Assembly: GCA_030425385.1 (NCBI GenBank)
Contig: JAUIAH010000011.1
Coordinates: 62,001 to 126,000, forward strand
Direction: 5' to 3'
DNA: 64,000 bases
Source: Verrucomicrobiia bacterium
Lineage (GTDB): Bacteria > Verrucomicrobiota > Verrucomicrobiia > Verrucomicrobiales > DEV007
Shown here: one piece after another, positions 37,161 to 46,900 of the stretch
Layout of the letters: each line of letters starts with the position of its first letter
How positions within the stretch are numbered: the first letter of the stretch is position 1
Notes under the pieces: model-generated
Told to the model about the DNA's origin: nothing
Database searches by the model: none
What the model saw: only the letters and a program-made list of their open reading frames with translations
Translations under genes and position numbers: made by a program

Positions 37161-38266
37161 AGATTGCCATTCTCAGCGTGGTGCCGTCGCCCTATCAAAG
37201 AGACCTGTTTCGGGCACTCTCGGATCAGCCTGGCATTCAGCTTGAGGTCTATTACTTAGAGGCCGCCGCTCCGGATTCCCCGTGGCCAGAAGCTCCCTTG
37301 GCAGCTTGGGAGCACATTCTTCCTGGAAAAACGCTAGGCCGTTATCGTGTCCGCTGCCATTTCAATTGGAATCTCCCTTCCTTCAATGATGTTGATCTGG
37401 TGATCGTGAATGCAGCGCTCACTGGCGTCACCACTCAAACGGTGATGAGACGCCTCATCGATCGAGGGATTCCATGGATCTTCTGGGGCGAACGCCTTCG
37501 CGATCGATCGGGCTTCTCGGGGTCTGTCCAATCACACCTGGTTCGCCCATTGCGGGAAGCCTCCGCCATCGCTGCGGTCGGCCAAGAAGCAGCAACGGAC
37601 TTTCGTCGCCGCCTACCAGGTGGCCCTCCCATTACGAACATGCCCTATCATTGCGCCATCAGCGCCTTTCAAATGGCGGAGCGGCCACCAGCGAGACATC
37701 GCCCCATTCGATTTCTCTTCTGCGGACAAATGATTCCCCGTAAAGGAATCGACCTACTCTTGGAAGCCTTTCTAAGGATCCAAGCCGTTCACTCGAATAC
37801 AAGACTCATCCTGGCAGGGAGAGAAGACAACATTCGAGAACGCCTCGCCCCTCTGCCGTGCGCCTGTCGCGAAGCGATCGACCTCACGGGATTTGTTGCC
37901 CCGGATGCCCTTCCGGCGCTCTTTGCCGAAGCCGATGTCTTCGTGCTCCCTAGCCGTCACGATGGGTGGGGAGTGGTCATCAATCAGGCTTTGGCTGCTG
38001 GTTTACCTATCATTGCCAGCAACGCCGTCGGTGCTGCCGCAGAGCTAATCACCGACGGAAAGGAAGGGTTCATCATTCCAACGGAGGACGTCGACGCTCT
38101 CTTTCACGCCATGGACGCACTCGTAAGGAAGGATGAAGTCAGGCGAACTCAGGGACTGGCAGCTGCCCGACTGGGCACAACTCTCCACCATGTGGCGGGC
38201 GCTCGGAAATGGGTGGCATTGATAGATCGGACCCTTGGCTCACGGCACGTGGCTCTCGCATCCTAA
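37157..38266 (+). CDS. Glycosyltransferase family 4 (GT-B)
   Basis: About 369 residues are encoded from ATG 37157, which overlaps the preceding stop as ATGA. The longer frame from 36935 lies inside the upstream gene. It opens MKIAILSVVPSPYQRDLFRAL, followed by an acceptor domain with IPWIFWGERL. The donor domain has FLFCGQMIPRKGIDLLLEAF, LILAGRED and VLPSRHDGWGVVINQALAAGLPIIAS, again with Gln at the second EX7E position as in its neighbour, so the two may be related duplicates. Confidence 0.87.
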   Translation: MKIAILSVVPSPYQRDLFRALSDQPGIQLEVYYLEAAAPDSPWPEAPLAAWEHILPGKTLGRYRVRCHFNWNLPSFNDVDLVIVNAALTGVTTQTVMRRLIDRGIPWIFWGERLRDRSGFSGSVQSHLVRPLREASAIAAVGQEAATDFRRRLPGGPPITNMPYHCAISAFQMAERPPARHRPIRFLFCGQMIPRKGIDLLLEAFLRIQAVHSNTRLILAGREDNIRERLAPLPCACREAIDLTGFVAPDALPALFAEADVFVLPSRHDGWGVVINQALAAGLPIIASNAVGAAAELITDGKEGFIIPTEDVDALFHAMDALVRKDEVRRTQGLAAARLGTTLHHVAGARKWVALIDRTLGSRHVALAS

Positions 38267-38283
38267 ACCCTCTCATTATCCCC

Positions 38284-39429
38284 ATGCGCATCCTCCTTGT
38301 CAGCACCAGCTCCGGTTCTCAAGGCGGTGGCGAGATCTTTCTTCACTATCTCGGCAAAGCGCTCCAACAGATGGGGCATGAGGTAGGGCTCTGGGTTTCC
38401 CATCACTCGCGCATGGAGCCTCTCTGTCAGCGGATGGCGAACGACGGTGTCGAGATCCTTCGAGTGCCCTATCAGAACACTTACGACCTCCCCGGCCGCA
38501 GCCTCCAGGCCTTCTGGCATTGGGGCCATCGTGACCTCGCGATCGAGTCCTGGCGCGCTTGGAAGCCTGACATCATTCATCTCAACAAGCAGAACCTTGA
38601 AGATGGTCTCGATCTCGTCCGCGCGCTTCACGGAATCAACGTCCCCGCCATCGGCACCATTCACATCACTCAATCGGCAGAGTTCTTACAAGCTTCCAAT
38701 GCTCGCCTTCGGGACACCCTTTCACGCTGGGCGCTGCGCAGATCGCCGATTCCCTGGATCACCGTTTCCGACTTGCGGCGCCAAGATCTCATCGATTTCC
38801 TATCACCTTCCTCAGCAGCGATTGATACCATCTACAATGGCATTCCCCACGAGAGTCCAGCACAAGCACGGCGTGATTGCCGACGCGCCCTGGGACTTTC
38901 CCCGGAAGACTTGTTAGTCACCATGGTGGGACGCCTGACCGCTCAAAAGTCACCCGAGGTCTTCCTCGACCAGGCCGCCCACATGCTACCCCTCAATGCC
39001 AACGTCCATTTCCTTTGGATCGGCTCGGGTGACGCGGAGAAGGCTTTCGACGCCCGGCGCAAACAACTGGATTCAACTCGCATCCACCGCCTCCCCTGGC
39101 AAGATGACATTCCTTCGTGGCTGAGCGCCTCCGACATCTACGTTCACACCGCCGCTTATGAAGGGCTCCCCCTTGCATTGCTAGAAGCCATGGGACAACG
39201 GCTCCCTTGCATCACTTCTCCTAACATTCTTCAGGAAGCGGCCCCTTTGCAAGCGTTACGCTCCTATCAAGATGGCTGGAAGGATCTACTAGAGCATGCC
39301 GACACGCGCGCCGACTATGCACACTCCTGCTATCGACTCTTCCACCAACACTTCACGGCAGACCAGATGGCTCGCCGCTACGAGACCGCCTACGAGTCCC
39401 AGCTTACGAGGCAACGAGCCATCGCCTAA
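38284..39429 (+). CDS. Glycosyltransferase family 4 (GT-B)
   Basis: About 381 residues are encoded from ATG 38284, where MRILLVSTSSGSQGGGEIFLHYL gives the GT4 glycine-rich loop. The frame open from 38209 overlaps the previous gene. The donor domain shows VTMVGRLTAQKSPEVFLDQA, FLWIGSGDAE and YVHTAAYEGLPLALLEAMGQRLPCI with an intact EX7E. A 66-base gap follows, the largest inside the locus, so a weak internal promoter is possible there but not evident. Confidence 0.88.
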   Translation: MRILLVSTSSGSQGGGEIFLHYLGKALQQMGHEVGLWVSHHSRMEPLCQRMANDGVEILRVPYQNTYDLPGRSLQAFWHWGHRDLAIESWRAWKPDIIHLNKQNLEDGLDLVRALHGINVPAIGTIHITQSAEFLQASNARLRDTLSRWALRRSPIPWITVSDLRRQDLIDFLSPSSAAIDTIYNGIPHESPAQARRDCRRALGLSPEDLLVTMVGRLTAQKSPEVFLDQAAHMLPLNANVHFLWIGSGDAEKAFDARRKQLDSTRIHRLPWQDDIPSWLSASDIYVHTAAYEGLPLALLEAMGQRLPCITSPNILQEAAPLQALRSYQDGWKDLLEHADTRADYAHSCYRLFHQHFTADQMARRYETAYESQLTRQRAIA

Positions 39430-39495
39430 CATTGCCTTTCCCGAGCACTGGTGAACGAATCCACCAGGATTCCCTAGCGAATCGCCCTAACCACG

Positions 39496-40521
39496 ATGCA
39501 CCTCTCCTTTGTCATTCCACCAGAACCTCTTCGAATTGGTGGTCTTGATAAAGCAATCTTCACGCTCAAAGACGCGTTGGAAAGCGATGGTAGCATGCGC
39601 GTGACGTGTGATGAACGCCAGATTCATCCCAAGGCAGACATTGCCCATTTCCATGGCCTCTGGATGCCTCAGCATCTGCGAGCCTATCATCATTGCCAAC
39701 GCCATGCCATTCCCTACGTGGTCTCTCCTCATGGCATGCTCGAGCCGTGGGCTTTCCGCTCGAAACAATGGAAGAAACGTCCCTACCTCCGCTGGGTCGA
39801 TGCACCCAACCTACGAGGTTCCCAATCCATCTTTGTCACCAGCCCCATCGAAAAGCGAAACATGCGCGCCCTCACACAATGCGAGCAGATTGCAGAGCTA
39901 CCGCTTGGGATGGCCGATCAGATTGGTCTCCATCGTGATGAGGCACGCGATCATTTCGGACTCGAAGAAGACGACCGCATTCTCCTTTACCTCTCACGCA
40001 TTGATCCCAAGAAGGGGCTAGACCTCCTCATCGAGGCCCTTGAAGACACGCCTTACGGTCGTTGGCAACTCTGGATTGTGGGCGATGGCCCTGCCAAATG
40101 GGTCGACGATTTGAAAGCCTACGCCGCGGCCAAACGCCGGCGTCTGCCTCCTATCCATTGGTTCGGCGCCCAGTGGGACGATGCGAAATGGCCCTACCTC
40201 GCAGCAGCAGATCTCTTCTGTCTACCCACCCACTCAGAGAACTTCGGTCTCGCCGTGCTGGAATCCCTATGGGTAGGCACTCCCGTCCTCACCACTCCGC
40301 AAACACCATGGGCCGATCACGCGCAGATCCCTGGCATCACCATCGGTGAGAATGATGTAGGCACTCTCAAAACTTCCCTAACAAACGCCTTCACTGATCA
40401 CCGCTGGTCCTCGGAACAGCGTCAACAGCTCCAATCATGGAGCCAACAACACTATCATTGGAACCAACTCCGACAGCGCTACCACCAGGCCTACGAGACC
40501 ATTCTCAGGTCCGCCAAGTAA
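39496..40521 (+). CDS. Glycosyltransferase family 4 (GT-B)
   Basis: This 341-residue protein starts at ATG 39496. It contains DIAHFHGLWMPQHLRAY and VVSPHGMLEPWAF, a signature of GT4 enzymes of colanic-acid or capsule type in which the HGM segment contacts the acceptor. The donor domain has LLYLSRIDPKKGLDLLIEAL, WIVGDGPAK and CLPTHSENFGLAVLESLWVGTPVLT with intact EX7E. Its 3' end overlaps the proposed start of the acyltransferase by 85 bases, though that start is uncertain. Confidence 0.89.
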   Translation: MHLSFVIPPEPLRIGGLDKAIFTLKDALESDGSMRVTCDERQIHPKADIAHFHGLWMPQHLRAYHHCQRHAIPYVVSPHGMLEPWAFRSKQWKKRPYLRWVDAPNLRGSQSIFVTSPIEKRNMRALTQCEQIAELPLGMADQIGLHRDEARDHFGLEEDDRILLYLSRIDPKKGLDLLIEALEDTPYGRWQLWIVGDGPAKWVDDLKAYAAAKRRRLPPIHWFGAQWDDAKWPYLAAADLFCLPTHSENFGLAVLESLWVGTPVLTTPQTPWADHAQIPGITIGENDVGTLKTSLTNAFTDHRWSSEQRQQLQSWSQQHYHWNQLRQRYHQAYETILRSAK

Positions 40522-41069
40522 GTCCGATCGATCTCTCGACCTACGACAACCGGAGCTTCGACCGCGGAGCCTCCCGGTTTAAAGAGGGTCTTTGGTTCAT
40601 CGTGAGGACGCTATTCTTCCTCAACGCGGTGCCTCTACCTTCTGCTCTCCGAGCCTGGCTCCTCAGGCTCTTTGGCGCGCACGTTGGCAAGGGAGTCGTC
40701 ATCCGATCACGCGTCCACATCACGTTCCCTTGGCGCCTGAGCATCGGCGACCACTGCTGGATCGGTGAAGAGGCCTGTTTGCATAACCTCGCGCCCATCT
40801 GCATCCGCGAACATGTGTGCCTCTCACAACGTGCCTTCCTGTGCACGGGGTCTCACCACTTTGCCAGGAAAGGCTTCGACTTGAAGACGGGCCCCATCAC
40901 CATCGATTCCCATTCTTGGATCACCGCCCAAGTATTTGTCGGCCCTGACGTTCACCTCGGTCCACACGCCATGGTGACGCCCGGATCCGTCGTCACGCAT
41001 TCCCTGCCAGCCAAAGCCATCCTTTCGGGGAATCCCGCCACGGTGCAAGAACCTCTGGACGTCACCTAG
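40437..41069 (+). CDS. WcaF-like hexapeptide acetyltransferase
   Basis: Up to 210 residues are encoded from ATG 40437; homology begins only near residue 30 (VSPIDLSTYDNRSFDRGAS), so the true start may be the TTG at 40458 or a non-standard codon nearer 40515. The family pattern is clear: VPLPSALRAWLLRLFGAHVGKGVVIRSRVHITFPWRLSIGDHCWIGEEACLHNLAPICIR in order, then LCTGSHHFARKGFDL with the catalytic His. The beta-helix continues to VVTHSLPAKAILSGNPA. Relatives O-acetylate fucose in colanic acid. It is the second acetyltransferase in the locus. Confidence 0.85.
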   Translation: MEPTTLSLEPTPTALPPGLRDHSQVRQVSPIDLSTYDNRSFDRGASRFKEGLWFIVRTLFFLNAVPLPSALRAWLLRLFGAHVGKGVVIRSRVHITFPWRLSIGDHCWIGEEACLHNLAPICIREHVCLSQRAFLCTGSHHFARKGFDLKTGPITIDSHSWITAQVFVGPDVHLGPHAMVTPGSVVTHSLPAKAILSGNPATVQEPLDVT

Positions 41070-41075
41070 CAATCG

Positions 41076-42758
41076 ATGAATCGCGCCTGGAGGAGCCCCT
41101 CCGCGAGCATCCTTCTCGCAACCGCTTTCGCCATCCTGCTAGGTGGCCCGTCCGATGCCATCCACGCTCTGGCTCTCCTCAGTCTCTGCGGATTCCTAGC
41201 ACTGCTCCACCCCACAGCCAAGACACGCTCCCGAGCCTTCGAAGCAATCAGCGCACTCGCCCTCTTGTTAGGGGCGGCCGCCTTTCTTCCCTACAAATGG
41301 TTCCCCGAGTCCCCCTGGCGCGAGGCATTGACCCAAGACCTCAATCATGCCCTTCCACCTGTCCTCACACCGCAACCCTGGATCACCCTCGAGCGCTTCA
41401 TCACCGCCGCCGGGGCATTCGCTTGGTTGCATCATCTCCGTCGTTGCCCCTGGACCAATCGTGATCGGCGCCTAGCCCTTCACGGGCTCATGACCCTCTT
41501 CACGCTCCTCGCCCTTCTCGGCCTGATCTTGCAGTGGAAACAGATGCCATGGCCCTGGGGAGAAGCCCCCGATCAATACACGCCCTTCGCCAATCGCAAT
41601 CAGTTCGCCACACTGTGTGCTCTCAGTCTCACCCTTCACACCGCTGCGCTCCTCGGTACGCGCTGGACCAAGCACCATCTCCGACGCCTCCTCTTTCTTA
41701 ACATTGGCACCATCACCACTGCCGTCGCGCTTCTCGTCATCGGATCGCGAGCCGGCATTCTCCTCGCCATTCTCGGCGTCACCACTCTCCTCACGCACCG
41801 CGCCTGGACGAAACGCACCGTCCGCCCCCTAGCCATTGCCATCTCCTTTGGATTCTTCACTCTGGCCGCGCTCTTTCTCACAGAGCCACGCATCCTCGAA
41901 AGACTCACCTTTTCACATGAGACCATCGAGGCCTTTCAGAACGGACGTCTAGCGCTCTATCGGGACACCCTCACACTCATCGAACACGCTCCAATACTGG
42001 GACAGGGACTCGGCAACTTCGCTGGCACCTTTCCCTTCGTCCGACAAGTTTCTCTTTCAGAATACGGCATCCGCCATCCAGATTCTGATCTCCTCTGGTG
42101 GTGGGCAGAGCTTGGCCCCGCAAGCCTTCTTCTCTTCATCGCAGGGATCCTCCTCACCATCAGCCACATCCGGAAGCGGCACCAGCAGCCCCACTCGGCA
42201 CATGCACGGCCCTATGACCGCGCGCTCCACCGCGGCGCCATCGCCGCCCTCGCATTGGTGGCCCTACACGCCTGTGTCGATGTGCCCCTCCATCGCTTAG
42301 GCACCGTGTGGCCCGCCCTACTCCTCCTAGCACTTGTCACCTCACCCAAGCCCTCTCGCACGCTCCCCCATCCGAGGCGCAACCTATACCCCGCCGCCGC
42401 CGCAGCTCTCGCGATCCTCATCGTCACCCTCACTCCCAAAGACCCTACTCAAAGAGCCCCCCTCTCCTGGCAGCACCACTTCACCCGCGCCCAGGAACTG
42501 TTACACGCAGGTCGCCTCCATCAGGCGGAGACCCATTTCCAAATCGCCCGCTTTCTCGAGCCGCACTCACCCCTGATCCCACTGGCAGAAGCCAATCACT
42601 GGCGAGCCATAGGAGATCCCACGCGCACGCTTCACGCCTGGCAAGAGGTCCTCCGCCGCGACCCCGCCCAAGCCCCGATCTACCGCGACCGCTTCACCAA
42701 GCAAGCCAAACGCCAAGCCCTCCCCATCCCCCTCGCGACGCTCTCCGAAGACTCCTAG
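41076..42758 (+). CDS. O-antigen ligase-like protein with TPR tail
   Basis: This 560-residue protein is polytopic over about residues 8-450. It has Wzy_C/WaaL-type markers: NRNQFATLCALSL, VIGSRAGILLAILGVTTLLT, ILGQGLGNFAGTF and a large periplasmic-loop segment RHPDSDLLWWWAELGPASLLLF, the position of the ligase HxxxDxL-type motif. The last 100 or so residues are soluble and TPR-like (FTRAQELLHAGRLHQAETHFQIARFLEPHSP). Such enzymes transfer undecaprenol-linked glycan to lipid A core or protein, or polymerise repeat units. It is the last gene of the locus. Whether it is a ligase or a second polymerase cannot be settled from sequence. Confidence 0.8.
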   Translation: MNRAWRSPSASILLATAFAILLGGPSDAIHALALLSLCGFLALLHPTAKTRSRAFEAISALALLLGAAAFLPYKWFPESPWREALTQDLNHALPPVLTPQPWITLERFITAAGAFAWLHHLRRCPWTNRDRRLALHGLMTLFTLLALLGLILQWKQMPWPWGEAPDQYTPFANRNQFATLCALSLTLHTAALLGTRWTKHHLRRLLFLNIGTITTAVALLVIGSRAGILLAILGVTTLLTHRAWTKRTVRPLAIAISFGFFTLAALFLTEPRILERLTFSHETIEAFQNGRLALYRDTLTLIEHAPILGQGLGNFAGTFPFVRQVSLSEYGIRHPDSDLLWWWAELGPASLLLFIAGILLTISHIRKRHQQPHSAHARPYDRALHRGAIAALALVALHACVDVPLHRLGTVWPALLLLALVTSPKPSRTLPHPRRNLYPAAAAALAILIVTLTPKDPTQRAPLSWQHHFTRAQELLHAGRLHQAETHFQIARFLEPHSPLIPLAEANHWRAIGDPTRTLHAWQEVLRRDPAQAPIYRDRFTKQAKRQALPIPLATLSEDS

Positions 42759-43107
42759 ATCTCTCTCAAAAACCGCTTCCCGCTCCGCAAAGAAACCGCG
42801 CGCATGCCCGCCATGCCCGCGGTTTCGCGCGTACAGGCCTCGTCGATAGCCCGCAGCCAGAATTCCCACAATTGGGGCGCCAATCTAGAATGAGTGCTTG
42901 TCTCGGGCGCTCGTGACTTGCGCGCTCCCAAATCAGGCACATAGAAGATTGGGCGAACGCCATCGGATGGCTCCGAGCGGTGTTCCATCCACCCAGCGAC
43001 TTCTCGCCAGGTTCTACCACCAGCATCTTTCCTTAAAAAAACATGGCCAACGGTGCCATCAATCCCTCACAAACGATTCAACACCAATCACAAACTAACC
43101 AAGACAC
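42759..43107. other. Intergenic region after polysaccharide locus
   Basis: This 349-base gap holds a GC-rich hairpin with tandem 9-base repeats near its left end. Past about 43030 the composition becomes A/C-rich leading into the lsrF-like gene. Short minus-strand frames (for example 42755-42988) cover it but their Arg/Cys-rich products look like antisense readings of structured DNA, not proteins. A promoter for the next gene is expected here but no clear -35/-10 pair was found. Confidence 0.4.
42792..42826. terminator. Hairpin with tandem repeat in loop, possible terminator
   Basis: GAAACCGCG (42792-42800) pairs with CGCGGTTTC (42818-42826). The 17-base loop region contains CATGCCCGC at 42803-42811, repeated immediately at 42812-42820. 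It lies 33 bases after the stop of the last polysaccharide gene. There is no U-run, so a Rho-independent terminator is only one possibility; a REP-like element is another. Confidence 0.35.
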
Positions 43108-43986
43108 ATGGCAGACCTAGACGACATCAGAGACGGCGATAACTTCGGCCTCAATTCACCAGCCGATACGAGCAAGTTCTACCTCAAGGGCATGAACAGC
43201 ATGAGCTGGGGGGTGAAGAATCGCATGGCGCGGATCTTCAACCGCACATCCGGCCGCACGGTGATGCTGGCCTTTGATCACGGCTTCCTCATGGGCCCCA
43301 CTTCCGGACTGGAACGGATCGATCTCAACATCGCACCGCTTGCGGAGCACGCTGATTGCCTCATGGGCTGTCGCGGCACCATCCGGACGATGATCCCGCC
43401 GGAGAATACACAGCCCGTTTGTTTGCGCGCCGATACGGGCACGACGATCCTCACGGAGATGAACCATAACGTCTTGCTCGGCGAAGACGAAATGATCAGC
43501 ATGAACGCGTCAGCTCTTGCCGCCATGATTGCGATTGGCGACGACGCCACCGAGGCGAAGACGATTGCGAACTTCAGTCGCCTCGTCGACATTGGCAATC
43601 GATACGACATTCCCGTGATGTGTGTGACCGCCGTGGGCAAGGACATGGCCCGCGACGCGCGCTACTTCGGCCTCGCCTCTCGGGTGGGCGCTGAGAACGG
43701 TGCTAGCATTGTCAAAACGTATTACACCGAAGGCTTTGAGAACGTGGTCGCGGCAACGCCCGTGCCTGTCGTGATCGCAGGCGGCAAGAAACTTCCCGAA
43801 ATCGAGGCACTTGAGATGGCTCACAAAGCAATCGAATGCGGTGCCGCTGGCGTCGACATGGGGCGAAATGTGTTCCAATCGGAAGCGCCGATCGCGATGA
43901 TCAAGGCGGTGAGCGGCGTCGTGCATGACGGCCTCAAACCTGCCGAAGCCCTGGAGTTGTTTGAGACTCTGAAGAACGAAGCTTAG
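43108..43986 (+). CDS. lsrF: LsrF-type class I aldolase/thiolase
   Basis: This 292-residue protein resembles enterobacterial LsrF throughout, the AI-2 pathway thiolase that acts on 3-hydroxy-5-phosphonooxypentane-2,4-dione. Shared landmarks in order: MADLDDI start, GRTVMLAFDHGF, GPTSGLERIDLNIAPL, VTAVGKDMARDARYF, IVKTYY with the Schiff-base-type Lys at residue 203, PVVIAGGKKLPEIEALEM and GVDMGRNVFQS. No other lsr gene (transporter, kinase, regulator, LsrG) is in the window, so the physiological substrate may differ. The gene is 12 bases before the DUF1080/cytochrome gene and probably shares its transcript. Confidence 0.85.
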   Translation: MADLDDIRDGDNFGLNSPADTSKFYLKGMNSMSWGVKNRMARIFNRTSGRTVMLAFDHGFLMGPTSGLERIDLNIAPLAEHADCLMGCRGTIRTMIPPENTQPVCLRADTGTTILTEMNHNVLLGEDEMISMNASALAAMIAIGDDATEAKTIANFSRLVDIGNRYDIPVMCVTAVGKDMARDARYFGLASRVGAENGASIVKTYYTEGFENVVAATPVPVVIAGGKKLPEIEALEMAHKAIECGAAGVDMGRNVFQSEAPIAMIKAVSGVVHDGLKPAEALELFETLKNEA

Positions 43987-43998
43987 TCTGGAAAGATC

Positions 43999-46900
43999 AT
44001 GTTGCGATTCATCGTGCTCGCCCTTGTCGCCACACTCCCATGCATCCAGGCGGATGAAGGAGCGTTTCAATCTCTCTTCAACGGGAAAGATCTGACTGGT
44101 TGGGACGGCAACCCTGATCTCTGGTCGGTCGAAGACGGGGTCATCACAGGCAAGACCAATAACCCCGAACAACTCAAGGCGAACCAGTTTCTAATCTGGC
44201 GGGGCGGCACGGTGAAGAACTTCGAGCTGCGTGCACAGGTGAAAGTGACAGGAAAGAACAATTCCGGTATCCAGTATCGCAGCAAAGCCTTGCCAGAGAA
44301 TGGCAAGTGGTCGGTAGGAGGCTATCAGTGTGATATCCACCCAAACGCGCCCTACAACGCCATGATCTACGAGGAGCGTGGTCGAGGGATCACAGCTCAG
44401 AATGGCCAGGGCGTCGTCGCCGATCCTGAGGGCAAACACTGGCTCACGGATCGACGTGAGCCGGTGAAAGCCAACTCATCCGATTGGCATGAGTATCACA
44501 TTGTGGCGAAGGGCAACCACATCAGTCATCACCTTGACGGCAAGCTCACCGCCGAGTTTCACGACTTCGATGAGAAAGCGCGTTCGCTTGAAGGGCTCAT
44601 CGCCTTTCAACTCCATCGGGGACCAGCCATGACGGTGCAGATCAAGGACGTGATGCTCAAGAACCTGCCGGATGGTGGGGTGATCGCTTTCAAGGACTTC
44701 GCCATCCCAAGCGATGCGCAGGTGATCGAGAAGAAGAAGCCCGCGCCTCCGAGAGAAACGCAACCGGCCCCTCAACGACGACGAAAGCGCGCACAGGTCG
44801 GACCAGCCGTTGGCGAGAACAAGGCCACGCCTGTCGCCCGCATCACCAAGCCAGAAGGCTTCGAGGTCGAACTGATCTATTCCGTGCCCGGTGTCGAACA
44901 AGGCTCCTGGGTCAATCTGTGTAGCGACGACCAGGGGCGTGTCTATGCTAGTGATCAGTATGGTGGTCTCTACCGGTTCACCCCTCCGGCTTCAGGCGAG
45001 GAACTTGAGCCTAGCGATATCCAAAAGCTCGATCTCGATGTTCGCGCCGTCAACGGCATGCTGTTCGCCTTCGATGCGCTCTATGTGGGCGTCAATGACT
45101 ACGAACGGAAGATGGAGAGCGGCCTTTATCGCATCACAGATAGTGACGGCGATGATGAACTCGATAAGGTCGAGAAACTGCGCGGCATGGAAGCGCGTGG
45201 GGATCACGGCGTGCACGCCATCGTGCTCACCCCGGATGAGAAGGGACTCTATCTCATTTGCGGCAACAACGCGGACCTGACCGAATCCGCAGCCACCTCA
45301 CCGGTGAAGCCGTTCTGGGGCGACGATCACCTCTTACCGCGTATGCCAGACGGCCGGGGACACAACCGCGATCGGATGGCGCCCGGCGGCATCATCTATC
45401 GGGTGGATCCAGATGGAGAGAACTTCGAGGTCTTCGCGAATGGATTCCGCAACATCTTCGATGCCGGGCTCAATCACAATGGCGACCTCTTCACCTACGA
45501 CGCTGACATGGAGTATGACTTCAATACGCCTTGGTATCGGCCGACACGCATCAACCATGTGCTCAGCGGGGGCGAATACGGCTGGCGACACGGTGCGGGC
45601 AAGTATCCCGAATTCTACATCGATAACATGCCCTCCACCTTCAACATCGGTCCGGGCTCACCGACGGGGACCACCTTTGGCTATGGTGCCAAATTTCCTG
45701 CCGACTATCAAAACGCTTTCTACGTCCTCGATTGGAGCTGGGGCAAGATCTACGCAATCCACCTCACCCCGCATGGGGCGAGCTACACCGCGACGAAGGA
45801 AGAATTCATCACCGGCGGCCCGTTACCAGTCACAGACGCCATCATTCATCCAGACGGCTCGATGATCTTCGCTATCGGTGGGCGACGCGTGCAATCGGGC
45901 GTGTATCGCGTGACCTACACGGGCGACGAAAGCACAGAACCGGCCACGCCACAGCCCGACCAACTTCCCCTGCATGAATTACGCAAATCAATGGAAGAAC
46001 TCCATGGCCGCCACGACCCCCGCGCCTACTTCACCGTCGCGGGAGGACTTGGCCATAGTGATCGGCTCATCCGCGCCGCCGCACGCACTGCGCTGGAGCA
46101 TCAGCCGGTCGACGAATGGAAGGCGTATGCGCTAGCAGAAACCAACGTGCACGCCCAACTTGAGGCCCTGCTAGCCCTCACACGTGTCGAAGGCGCCAAG
46201 AAAGACCCCGCCACGCGAGACGCGATTCTGAAGGCACTCCTGCAGCATGACTACGGCATGCTCACACCGGAGCAGCGCCTCAGCTACGGTCGTCTCCTGC
46301 AAATCGTGCTCGTCCGCTTTGGAAATCCTGACAAACGCACACTCAACGCCATCGCCGCCAAACTCGACGCCGCCTACCCCGCTGATTCCTTTGAAGAGAA
46401 TTGGCTCCTAACCGAAACCCTGGTCTACCTGCAGCATCCAAACACTGCGGCCAAAGCCATGGACCTCATCGAGGCTGCTCCGAGTCAAGAACCGCAAATG
46501 CAGTATGCCCGCAGCCTTCGTTTCCTCAAGACAGGCTGGACGAGCGCTCTGCGCAAGCGTCAGCTCGAGTGGTTTCTCAAGGCGGCCAACTACAACGGCG
46601 GTGCCAGTTTCGCGAAATTCAACGAGTTCATCCGCAATGATTCGCTGGCCACCTTCACCGACGCGGAGAAAGCCGAGCATGCCGAGCTGATCGCCAAGAA
46701 GCCGGAGAAGAAGAGCGCGATCGAGCTCTCTGGAGAGATCTTCGCCGGGCGCACCCCGACGCTGTGGAAACTAGAAGATCTCAGTGAAGCTGCCCAAAGC
46801 GGGATGGCAAATCGCGACTTTGAACGCGGTAAGAAGATGTTCTCGGCCGCGGCCTGCTATGCCTGTCACCGCTTTGGCAATGCCGGAGGCATGACGGGTC

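Noticed and set aside
42755-43026. Minus-strand frames in the gap after the polysaccharide locus
   Set aside because: Arg/Cys/Trp-rich products covering a structured hairpin; no start context or conserved domain. Better seen as intergenic DNA.
43510-44172. 220-codon minus-strand frame across lsrF and the DUF1080 gene
   Set aside because: Antisense to two well supported genes and without recognisable motifs.
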